Virus record (IMG/VR): IMGVR_UViG_3300047497_000015
Span: 1-24,602 of that record
Origin: a virus
Length of the DNA stretch: 24,602 bases
Reading direction: 5' to 3' (one strand)
Shown one piece after another: positions 7,190-15,600 of this stretch. The stretch's first letter is position 1. Every line of letters starts with the position of its first letter. The notes under the pieces were generated by a model that did no database searches, was not told the DNA's origin, and saw only the letters and a list, made by a program, of their open reading frames with translations. A program made the translations under genes and the position numbers.

Positions 7190-7699
7190 TTACTTAGCCA
7201 ACAGCTCCGCGTAGAATTCGCGTTCCTTCTGAAGGCCGTCGATTGTAAGTCTCTGAAGTCGCTCCTCAGGGATGCGCGGGGCAACGGTGGATATGTCGGC
7301 GTCAACCTCTGCTATCCGCTTCCGAGCAAGGGCGCGGATGCGTGGTGGGGAAAGATGACTAACTTGATCTTCCGCCGCGTTCCAGCGGGCGACGGACCTT
7401 TGGGACATCGTTCTCATGTAAGCGACCTGAACCGGGTCCCCGTTCTCAACGAATCCGTTCACCGGTTTGTCGGGATTCGACCCGCTTCGACCGAACAGCA
7501 CCAACACCCCGAAGAAAAGGACGGCGATCGCGAAGGCAATCCCGAATCCTGAAGACTTCGCCGAAGCTCCGCACTTCCCGCAGAACTTGTTACCCGGCGG
7601 GTTGAAGGCGCGGCATTTACGGCACCACGTTCCTGTTGGCTCCGCCGGCGCGCTCACCGGCGGCGGCTCACTCTCATACGGCTGCGGAAGGCTACGCAT
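7190..7699 (-). CDS. Zinc-ribbon membrane protein of unknown function
   Basis: This 169-residue protein is on the minus strand, start ATG 7699, with a weak ribosome site. A proline-rich N-terminus is followed by a zinc ribbon (WCRKC at about 26-30 and FCGKCG at about 40-45). Then comes one strong membrane segment (FGIAFAIAVLFFGVLVLF, about residues 52-69) and a C-terminal charged helical domain ending in KEREFYAELLAK. The zinc-ribbon plus single-helix arrangement is common in bacterial proteins of unknown role. The N-terminal ribbon is probably cytoplasmic; topology is inferred. It is upstream of and probably co-transcribed with the BRCT gene. It is divergent from the tape measure gene, whose start is 66 bases away. 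Confidence 0.78.
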   Translation of the reverse strand: MRSLPQPYESEPPPVSAPAEPTGTWCRKCRAFNPPGNKFCGKCGASAKSSGFGIAFAIAVLFFGVLVLFGRSGSNPDKPVNGFVENGDPVQVAYMRTMSQRSVARWNAAEDQVSHLSPPRIRALARKRIAEVDADISTVAPRIPEERLQRLTIDGLQKEREFYAELLAK

Positions 7700-7764
7700 T
7701 TACCAAAACTTCGATCCCTGACCAGATAGTGGCCGGGAAGCGGAAAACTCTCACCGAAAATTCA

Positions 7765-10700
7765 ATGGCTTCCGAAAATACCCTCCAACTTGTAATCCAG
7801 GCCGACACCGGCGGGGCGAACAAGAACGTCGATCAGTTCAACCGCGGCCTCTCCAACATCGAGAAGACCGCCTCGCAGAGCGCGGCAGGCGCCGCCAAGG
7901 GAATCGACTCAATCACGGCAAGCATGTTGAAGGGAGTGGTCGCCGGCAACCTCCTGACGGACGCCATTCGGACGGCGGTTACCTGGGCGAAGGAATGGAC
8001 GGTCGGGGCCACGGAATACGCCGCCCACACAGAGAAAATCGGCCTCTCCATGGAGGCACTGGCGAAGGCTCACAACATCAGCACCAATGCGGCGAAGGCC
8101 GCAGTTGTGACCATCAAGCAGGTAGGCTTCGGCACTCAGGACGCCGTACACGCCGTCGACCGCCTCGTCATCGCCAACATCAGCCTGGAGAAAGCGCAAG
8201 GCCTCGCGAAGCTCGCCAAAGACGCCGCGGCTATCGAGAACATCACCCCCGGCGAAGCGCTGGAGAAGCTGCTGCTGGCCGTCGAGTCCGGGGCATCGCG
8301 CGGCCTTCGGTCGATGGGCCTGTTTCTCGACCTGAACAAGCTGGTGGAACGCCAGGAGAAGCTCACCGGCCGCACACTCAGCGAAACCGAAATCATCAAC
8401 CTTCGCCTGAACGCCGTGATGAAAGAAGGCGCGAAAGTTCAGGGCGCGGCGGCTGCAGGCGCGGGGACGGCCGAAGCGCAGTTTGCCGCACTGAGGCGCG
8501 AGACTGACGACCTTAAGGACGCCATCGGGAAAGACTTCCAGGACCAGTTCAAGGCCGTTGCCGGTTACCTCCGCGAAGTCATTGCCCTGGCGAAGAAGAA
8601 CAAAGACGCCTTCGTACTGCTGGGCGAAGCCGCGATTGCTTTGTCGGCCGCATTCGTCGCTGCCAACCTTGCGTTGAAGCTGGGAGCGATCGGCGGGGCC
8701 ATCGGGCGGATGCTTCCCCTGATCGCCGTATTCCGGAACGCAATCTTCGGCCTCATGAACGGCCTCACCGGCGCGCTCGTGGGGCTTGAAACGGCTGTTG
8801 CCGGGTTGCTCAGTGCCATTCCCCCGGTATTGGCCGGACTGGCAGTTTTCACCGGCTTGAATTACCTTTTCGGCGATAGGAAGCCGATCGACCAGTCTGC
8901 CGAGGCCATGAAGAAGCTGAACAATCAGCTTAAACAGACTCCGTCCTGGTGGATCGAACGCGGCTTCACGCCGCCCAAGGGTAAGCTCGACGGACTGCTG
9001 GACTTTGCAAAGACGGCAAAGCCGGCCGCGCCGCCCCCGAAGAAGGAACTGACTGACGACCAGATAGACGCCATCGTCGCCGCGCGCCGCGCTCAGAACG
9101 AGGCGAAGAAGAACGCCGATGAGGACCTCCTCGCCGCGCGTGCGCAGGTCGACAGCGCGTTGCATGAGGCAGCGAGGGCTCGGCTCGAAGATTCGATGCG
9201 AGTCATCGAATCCACGAAGGACCAGGCCGAAGCCCAAAAAGCCTACGCCGCCGTCGTGAAGGACACTCAGGCGGAGTTCGCCGCCGGCGCGGCCAAAATC
9301 TTCGAAGAAGAGAAGAAGCGCATCAACGACCTTTCGACGGTGCGCAATGAGAAGACGGGCGCCGTCTCCCACATTCAGCTCGCTCCGGAAACGCTGGCTG
9401 CCGAATACCGTGCCACGAACGAGAAGCTGCTCGCGTTCCAGCTTCAGTTTGAAGCCGAGAAGGCCACCCGAGAACAGGCCATGGTCAAAGCCGCGGATAA
9501 CCGCGCGAAGGAAGCCATAGAGCAAATCGCCGCGCATTTCCGCGAAATTGACGACCTTACCGGAGATCTCGCTGGCCTCGGCCTGCAGGCGAATAAAGAC
9601 GGCATCGAACAGCGCAAGAGCATGGAACTGGCACGGCTCTCGGAAGTGGATGCCTACACCGTTCAGGACAAAATCGCCCTGGAACGGCGGAAGACTGACA
9701 TCGAAGTTGCCGCGCTCCGCGCCCGCACTGCCATCGAGCTGCAGGAGATCGACCTCCGCACCGAGAAGGAAGTCGGCGCCGCCATCGAGGCCGGGAAAGA
9801 CAAGGAAGTCCAGGACCTGATTCGCGCCAAAGGCAAAGCGGAAAAGGACGCCCTCCAGAACGCCACCGGCAGTGAAATCGACCTCGCGGCCGTCAAACAG
9901 GCGGCGGAGGCGAAGAAGCTGGTGGAAGACCAGTACCGAAGCATCTTCGACACGCTCAAACAGGAAGCCGGAGGCGTATTCGACGCGCTGCTGCATAAGT
10001 CCACCAGCGTGTGGCAGGCGATCGGCAACACGTTCAAGAGCGCCATGCTCACGGCCATCAAAGAAGTGGTTTCGTCCCGTGTGGCGGCGATGCTCACAGA
10101 ACTGGTGACCGGGCAGAAAGTAGGCTTCGCGCGGAACGGTAACGGTGTCCTGGGCGGAGTGCTCGGGACGGTTCCCGTGTTCGCCGGCGCGGCCGGGATC
10201 GCAAGCGCGGCCGGCGCAACGGGCGGCGGAGCTTCCGTCCCGTCGATCGCCGCGGCCGCGGGTTTACCCGGCATTCTCGGGGCGGCCGGAATTCCCGGCC
10301 TCGGGCCCGGAGGAACGCCTCCGTTTCTCCCTTCCTCCGGAGGCGGCGCATTGGGTTCTGGCGGCGGAGTCGGGGGTGGCGCTGCAGCTGCCGGGGGCGG
10401 CAACCCGCTCGGTTCCGTGATCTCCGGCGCGGCCAGTTCGGGCGGCGGCTTCGGCAGCATCTTCACGAAGGCGGGTTTCTCGAAATCGTTGGCGAATCTG
10501 AAGTCCTTCGTCGGCCTCGATAAGGTTGTGGCCGGGTCCGGCCTCGGGGGCCAGCTCCACGCAATCGGCCACTCCAACGCCGCCGCGCTCGCCGGCGGAG
10601 TGCTCGGTCTTGACGGCCTGAAGCGGGGCGGATATCTCGGCATGGCCGAAGACACCGCCGGCGGCGCGCTCCTGGGCTACAAGTTCGGCGGCGGACCACT

Positions 10701-11271
10701 GGGCGCGGCGATCGGCGCCGGGATCGGCGCGGCCGCGGGCGCGATTCGCCTGATTTGGGAAGCTCCGGTCGCCGAAGCGAAACGCCTGGTCAAACAGATT
10801 TACGGCGTAAACATCGATACGAAGATGGCTCAGCAAATCGTCGACCTTGCCAAGCAAAAGTATTCCGGCCATGTGTCGATCGCCGTGCGCGACCCGGACA
10901 TCCGCAAAATGCTGGAGCTTTACGCCGCCGGTACCGGGCAGAAGGTCCCCATCTCCGCCGCAAGTCCGCACGCCGGGTCCCTGGTGGAACAGAACGGCAG
11001 CCTGTACCAGGCGTCGACCTACCTCTACGGCCAGGCCTACAACTACCAAAGCAACCTCCCCACGATCGGCGGCGGCGCTGCAGGGCAATGGCCTTCAGGT
11101 CCGATGTCCCTGCAGATCAATGTCGGCGGGCAGGGCGCGGGCCAGTTCGTGGCGGGCCAGGTGGTGACCCCGGACTTCGTGCAAGCGCAATGGAACGCGG
11201 CGAACAGCGCATCGAACGGCCGCACCCAGAATTCGGCCATGATGCAGCAGCCGGGATTGGTCATAGCCTGA
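7765..11271 (+). CDS. Tail tape measure protein
   Basis: I place the start at ATG 7765 (MASENTLQLVIQADTGGANK), giving 1168 residues. An earlier in-frame codon at 7636 lies inside the opposing gene and adds an atypical N-terminus. The order is an N-terminal region with a TMP-type helical repeat (Ala-rich, residues 1-270), then hydrophobic segments at about 280-370 (AAIALSAAFVAANLALKLGA and others). A long Glu/Lys/Ala coiled-coil region follows (about 435-730), then a Gly/Pro/Ala-rich stretch (about 793-900) and a C-terminal domain with KRLVKQIYGVNID. Tape measures set tail length and pass through the membrane during DNA entry. Size, helical content and position after the chaperone make this call firm. 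The stop overlaps the next ATG (TGATG at 11269-11273). Confidence 0.93.
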   Translation: MASENTLQLVIQADTGGANKNVDQFNRGLSNIEKTASQSAAGAAKGIDSITASMLKGVVAGNLLTDAIRTAVTWAKEWTVGATEYAAHTEKIGLSMEALAKAHNISTNAAKAAVVTIKQVGFGTQDAVHAVDRLVIANISLEKAQGLAKLAKDAAAIENITPGEALEKLLLAVESGASRGLRSMGLFLDLNKLVERQEKLTGRTLSETEIINLRLNAVMKEGAKVQGAAAAGAGTAEAQFAALRRETDDLKDAIGKDFQDQFKAVAGYLREVIALAKKNKDAFVLLGEAAIALSAAFVAANLALKLGAIGGAIGRMLPLIAVFRNAIFGLMNGLTGALVGLETAVAGLLSAIPPVLAGLAVFTGLNYLFGDRKPIDQSAEAMKKLNNQLKQTPSWWIERGFTPPKGKLDGLLDFAKTAKPAAPPPKKELTDDQIDAIVAARRAQNEAKKNADEDLLAARAQVDSALHEAARARLEDSMRVIESTKDQAEAQKAYAAVVKDTQAEFAAGAAKIFEEEKKRINDLSTVRNEKTGAVSHIQLAPETLAAEYRATNEKLLAFQLQFEAEKATREQAMVKAADNRAKEAIEQIAAHFREIDDLTGDLAGLGLQANKDGIEQRKSMELARLSEVDAYTVQDKIALERRKTDIEVAALRARTAIELQEIDLRTEKEVGAAIEAGKDKEVQDLIRAKGKAEKDALQNATGSEIDLAAVKQAAEAKKLVEDQYRSIFDTLKQEAGGVFDALLHKSTSVWQAIGNTFKSAMLTAIKEVVSSRVAAMLTELVTGQKVGFARNGNGVLGGVLGTVPVFAGAAGIASAAGATGGGASVPSIAAAAGLPGILGAAGIPGLGPGGTPPFLPSSGGGALGSGGGVGGGAAAAGGGNPLGSVISGAASSGGGFGSIFTKAGFSKSLANLKSFVGLDKVVAGSGLGGQLHAIGHSNAAALAGGVLGLDGLKRGGYLGMAEDTAGGALLGYKFGGGPLGAAIGAGIGAAAGAIRLIWEAPVAEAKRLVKQIYGVNIDTKMAQQIVDLAKQKYSGHVSIAVRDPDIRKMLELYAAGTGQKVPISAASPHAGSLVEQNGSLYQASTYLYGQAYNYQSNLPTIGGGAAGQWPSGPMSLQINVGGQGAGQFVAGQVVTPDFVQAQWNAANSASNGRTQNSAMMQQPGLVIA

Positions 11272-11663
11272 TGCCGGGGAACGTTGCCAACGCCTCACCT
11301 TCCGGTGTGATGCCGTGGAACCTTTGCACGGCTTTCGAAGAAACGCGGACCTACCCGTTGCTGGAAACCAAGTATCACGACGGCACTTCGGAGCTGGGCC
11401 AACTTGGCCAAACTTCCCGCCGATCGTGGAAGCTTTCTCAGCGGCTCACCGCGTCCGCCCTGGCGGGCCTGAAGACCTTCTTCGAAGCTCAGCAGGGCGG
11501 CATGACGCCGTTCCTGTTCTACAACGTTTTCGAAGGGACTTACGACCCCAGCGGCGATAGCCTGACGGGCCGGTACACCGTCGTTTTCCGCGGGAACTGG
11601 CAGCAGACGACGGAAATGCAGCGGTCCACCATTCCCCAGCTCGATCTCATTGAGGTAGCCTGA
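11271..11663 (+). CDS. Small distal tail / minor tail protein
   Basis: The start ATG at 11271 shares a base with the tape measure stop (TGATG), suggesting coupled translation; the longer upstream frame is a shadow of the tape measure gene. The product is 130 residues. The pattern SRRSWKLSQRLTASALAGLK, a helix, GGMTPFLFYNVFEG and then RYTVVFRGNWQQT resembles DUF2460-like or lambda gpM-like minor tail proteins. Those form the ring at the tail tip between tube and hub. The similarity is visible in the order 'helix, Gly-Gly-x-x-PF-F, beta hairpin' rather than in a signature motif. A Dit-like role is inferred. Confidence 0.75.
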   Translation: MPGNVANASPSGVMPWNLCTAFEETRTYPLLETKYHDGTSELGQLGQTSRRSWKLSQRLTASALAGLKTFFEAQQGGMTPFLFYNVFEGTYDPSGDSLTGRYTVVFRGNWQQTTEMQRSTIPQLDLIEVA

Positions 11664-11688
11664 AGCAAGTCGTAGTCTCTGAGGCTGA

Positions 11689-11913
11689 ATGGAAATCACG
11701 CTGGAAACCGTAAAGGAATCAATGCGCCAGATCAGCGCGGAGCAGTATGGCCGCGATCTCGATCTCTTCCTTAGCGATAGCTGGCACTTTCACCGGATTC
11801 TGCGCAATGGGGGCCACTTGGTTGTGATCGGTGACACCGCCTTCGCGGTCGATGTACCAAAAATAAGCCTCTCGCCGATACCGCAGGAGTTTCCTTGGCG
11901 AAGGCGCATTTGA
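11689..11913 (+). CDS. Small hypothetical protein
   Basis: This 74-residue ORF starts at ATG 11689 with GAGG five bases upstream, 25 bases after the previous stop. A helical N-terminus (LETVKESMRQISAEQYGRDLDLFLS) is followed by a beta-type segment (NGGHLVVIGDTAFAVD) and a basic end. It contains no known motif. The good ribosome site and co-directional position support it as real. It is one of three small ORFs in a gap that in many siphophages holds the lambda gpL/K/I-like tail tip genes, but it does not resemble those. Confidence 0.6.
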   Translation: MEITLETVKESMRQISAEQYGRDLDLFLSDSWHFHRILRNGGHLVVIGDTAFAVDVPKISLSPIPQEFPWRRRI

Positions 11914-12099
11914 GAACCTCGGCACGGGTAATATGACCTAGCGGGCCTGGTGCTCCGTTTAGCCGATTGAATCTTAGACTTTCGGCGGCGGGCGCGGCCT
12001 GGTTCGTATCCTGGCTCTTTCCAGGGACTGGGAGCGGCGCGCGCGGGTTACGCCGTGCATCCGCGCGCGCTTCAAAACCCCCAGGTGGGAAAATTGGGA
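11914..12099 (+). other. Gap with no convincing gene
   Basis: This 186-base stretch between two small ORFs shows no good coding frame. The frame at 11967 starts on TTG and runs as a shadow into the next gene's region. No terminator hairpin with a T run and no clear promoter was seen. Confidence 0.4.
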
Positions 12100-12294
12100 A
12101 TGGCTTTCGCGCGAAAGACTGTCCCACGTCCGAAGCCCGCGCCGGTGAAACTCCTGACGGCGGCGGAGCTGCTGGACCGCATGGAACGGCTCGACTTCGA
12201 AGCCCTCAGCAGTTTGCACGTTCACACCGCCGATTCGCGCGGCGATGACGCGTACCTGGTACTCGCGTCCGAATGGTTCGCGAAAAAAGTCTGA
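12100..12294 (+). CDS. Small hypothetical protein
   Basis: This 64-residue ORF begins at ATG 12100 (MAFARKTVPRPKPAPVKLL); an earlier GTG at 12055 is possible. The N-terminus is basic and proline-rich. It is followed by an amphipathic helix (AAELLDRMERLDFEALSSLH) and an alpha-beta end, DDAYLVLASEWFAKKV. The ribosome site is weak (AGGTGG about 11 bases upstream). No family is recognised. The amino acid balance is protein-like and the other frames are not. It could be a small accessory protein embedded in the late operon. Confidence 0.5.
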   Translation: MAFARKTVPRPKPAPVKLLTAAELLDRMERLDFEALSSLHVHTADSRGDDAYLVLASEWFAKKV

Positions 12295-12374
12295 GAACTT
12301 TCCCCCGCGCGGCCACTATCTGCCTTCACCGGTTTCGCCCCGCCGCGGGCGAACTCGGGCAAGCGCGCTGCGCA

Positions 12375-12650
12375 ATGGAAAACAACTCAATCGAACTCTT
12401 GCCGGGAGACCTCATCCGTATCGACGGGGCCATGCTGGCGTTGGTTGAGGAAGTGACCACCGCGGCCAAACTGAAAGCCCAACTCCCGATCAGCGACGAA
12501 CTCATCGAGCGCATCCGCGCCACCCCGGCGGAAGCCGTTGCCGTCGTTCTTCTCATCACCGATTGCGGACCAGTCGCCGCGCTCCTCATCCGCACCGCCG
12601 GGAAATGGCTCACTCCGGACGGTCACCCTTTGCGAATCTCAGTTCTGTAA
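12375..12650 (+). CDS. Small hypothetical protein
   Basis: I chose ATG 12375 (MENNSIELLPGDLIRIDGAM), giving 91 residues; the open frame extends further upstream but with an improbable sequence. LPGDLIRIDGAMLALVEEV looks like a small beta-barrel opening. It is followed by a helix (ISDELIERIRATPAEA) and hydrophobic VVLLITDCGPVAALLIRTAG, which may be buried strands or a membrane helix. It has no strong ribosome site and ends 6 bases before the next ATG, suggesting coupled translation. I do not recognise a family. A tail tip assembly role is possible from position alone. Confidence 0.6.
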   Translation: MENNSIELLPGDLIRIDGAMLALVEEVTTAAKLKAQLPISDELIERIRATPAEAVAVVLLITDCGPVAALLIRTAGKWLTPDGHPLRISVL

Positions 12651-12656
12651 ACCCCT

Positions 12657-15600
12657 ATGTCGGACACCATCGGACGCATCACCGTACCGGCCATCTCGGA
12701 CAGCGGCCTCACCTTCCCGCTCGTCAGCGACTTCGCCTACAGCCTTTCTCAGGAGCGGCCTGTTGTCGTTCACCAGTTCGGCACGCTGGACGCGAAGATC
12801 GAACAGCGGTTTCAGGTGGGCGTTGGGCCGCGCACATTCGGCTTCAAACGCGCGCGGCTGAGCTTCGCCGATCGGAACAGGCTGGTCGCATTCTGGGAAG
12901 GCCTGCAGGGGCCGTGGCAGTCGTTTACCTACAACGCACCGAATGCCGATCAGACGACATCGGCGGTGAAGGTCCGATTCGCCAACGTACCGCTTTCGCT
13001 CCAATACCTGCAGAACGGCTGCCAGGCCGGCATTACCTTCGTTGAGGTTCCGGACCCCACAACGGCGCCGTCTTACTCCGTCACGCACACGGCGCAGCGC
13101 TTTCCGCCCTCGGCCATGCAATCGGCCTTGCTCGGGCAGGTTCAGCAGATCATCCCGTTAGTCCAAATCCGGGTGCGCGAAAGCGCGGTACCGGACATCT
13201 TCCTCAGTGATCGCCGGTGCACGATCGGGGGCCAGCTCTACCAGCCGCGGCTCATCGGGATGGGAGAACCCGGCGGCGACGTCCTCATGTCCCAGGACAT
13301 CAGCGGCAAGGCCGACAACGTTCAGTTCACCTTCGGCAACGCGGACCGGGTCATGACCCAGCTCGCGAATGACACCGACCTGAAGTTCGCTTCGATTTCC
13401 CTGCTGCTGTTCCACGTCAATTCCGGCACGCTCCTGCAGCTTTGGAAGGGCTTCGTCCAAAGCTTCACCTCGGACGGTTCGGCCAGCTTCCCGGTGAAGT
13501 GTTCGGACGGCCTGTTCCAGCTCATGCAGCAGTACCCGAACCGCACCATCAGCCGGACCTGCTGGAAGACTTTCAACGACGGCGTGAACTGCCCTTATTC
13601 GACCTACGGAAGCGGCGGCTCGGCCACGTCTTGCGATTACTATTACGACTCCGCCAACGGGTGCGAGGCGCACGGTATGACGCGGTTCTTCGGGGGCCAT
13701 CCGTCAGTCCCTCAAAGCGTCTACATCAAGGACAATTCGAGTGGCTTTCTGGGCTTCGACCGCAACTCCGTAACGGCCACGTCGATCGTAAGCGACACCA
13801 TGTGGGGGCAGGCGTTGCCGGACATCTGGTGCAACCAGGGCTCCTCCGCAGTGAAGGCTTTCATGGCGAATGCGATCATCGCCGCCGTCCGTGACAACGG
13901 GGATTACTTCGACGTGCTCGGCATCCTGGGCTCCGGGCCGATCGGGCATTTCACCATCGAAGGAAACTACGCCGGTGAGTTCGTCACGAACGCGGATGGC
14001 TTCACGTATCTGGTGGCACCGATGGCCGATGGCTTCCCGGCGCAAGGTCTGAAGATCGCCAGCAACGGCACGTCGACCAAGAGCAACAGCGCGCTCGGTC
14101 TTCGCCAGGTCTGGGGCAATGATCCGATTCCCTCCGGAGACCAGAGCTACGAACAGTTCGGCCTCGCGAACATCGTGGGCGCGGTTCCTCCTCCGCTTCC
14201 GTTCGCCGCCGGCACGGCGTTCTGTGAGCTGCTGTATCCGAAGGCCTCCGGCATCAACCCCACGGCGCCGGAGTCGCATTCGCTCACGGTTCCCATCGCG
14301 CAAGGCCTCAGCGGCCGCGTGTGGGCTTCGGACGGCTCCGCCACATGGGTGGGAGGACTCATCAACCCTGTCTGGGTGGCGATCAACTCCTGGCTTCGCG
14401 CGATCGGTATGACGCCGCGGCCGGGTGACACGTCGGACCAGATCGCCGCCCAGCTCGCGACGTTCTCACTTCCGGATGCCGTGGCGGCCGCCGCAATCTG
14501 CGACACAGTCGTAACCCCGTTGCTGGGAACCGGGACGGAGCTGCAATTTCAGTTTCAGGGCATCGTCGGGACACAGAAGCCTTTCCGCGACTGGCTGGTC
14601 GAAATCCTTGCGTGCGCCCTCTGCTATTTCACCTTCGAATTCGGAACCCTGAAGATCGGCATCCGGATCAATGCCAGCGCGGTCGATTCCTACACGCTCG
14701 GCAATATGATCTATCAGAGCCTCCGGCTGGAACCGACTGAAGCGGCCTTCGAAAAGCTCACCATCAGCTACGCCGACGTCGCCTACCAGTACCAGGCGAA
14801 CACCGCCGAATATCAGGACAAAACGCACGCCGAATACTACGGCCGCGGCGGATCTCCTCTGAGCGCTCAGCAGCACGTCGTCGGCTGCAGCACGCTCTCG
14901 CAAGGCCTCCGCCTGGCGGCAACCAGGGTGCGCGAAGAAATCGGCGGAGTGAACGCGGCCGAATGGCGCTGCGCACGGATGGCGAACTGGTCCACGTCGT
15001 TGCTGGGTCTTTCGAACGAAGTGGGCCAGGTGGTGTCGATCACGCACCCCGATGTCCCCGGCCTCCGCGGAACGTGCAATATCGCGGCCGGCGTCATCAC
15101 CTGGGTTTCGGGCGATGCCTTCGACCCTTCGATGCAGAACCACGATGTGCTGATCGCCGGGGTTCAATACGAAGTAACCACCATCAACACGGACGGAAGC
15201 GGGAACATCACCAGCATCGGCTGCGACACCGCGCCGCCGAACGCCACCGGCGCATCGTTCCGCATCATCACGGGCGATTACCGGATCCAGTCCTGGCAGC
15301 TTTGCCGAGACTGGTCCGTGCGGATCGCCGCGAAGACGGTGACGCCTTCGATGTACGACCTCGATGTCGGACCGAAGCCCTTCGACGTGAACCCCACGCC
15401 GTTGCCGTCGATTTGGTACCCGATCCCCTTCGCGCCCATGTGGGCGCCGGATCAGGTTCAGGCACCGTCGAACGATCCGCTGTTTCCGTCTGAATGGAAC
15501 TTCGACGCGAATCAGGTTTACACCGCGCTCTCCGACACCGGCCTGCTGGTGAAGCTCGCCATCACCGGCAAGCTTCCGGTGAATGAGTTCATTCCGAACT

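Noticed and set aside
7636-7764. Longer N-terminus for the tape measure
   Set aside because: It would overlap the start of the opposing zinc-ribbon membrane gene and adds residues unlike a tape measure start. ATG 7765 opens with a normal sequence.
7909-9996. 695-residue open frame on the minus strand inside the tape measure gene
   Set aside because: Shadow of a GC-rich coding frame; the plus-strand tape measure is unmistakable and no domain is visible in the antisense product.
10141-10470. Gly/Ala/Ser-rich repetitive stretch as a possible DNA repeat array
   Set aside because: The repetition is amino acid composition (GGG, AAG) in the tape measure C-terminal linker, with no regular unit at the DNA level.
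11967-12248. 93-residue frame beginning at TTG 11967
   Set aside because: Rare start codon, no ribosome site and an Arg/Gly/Ala-rich product overlapping the better frame at 12100.
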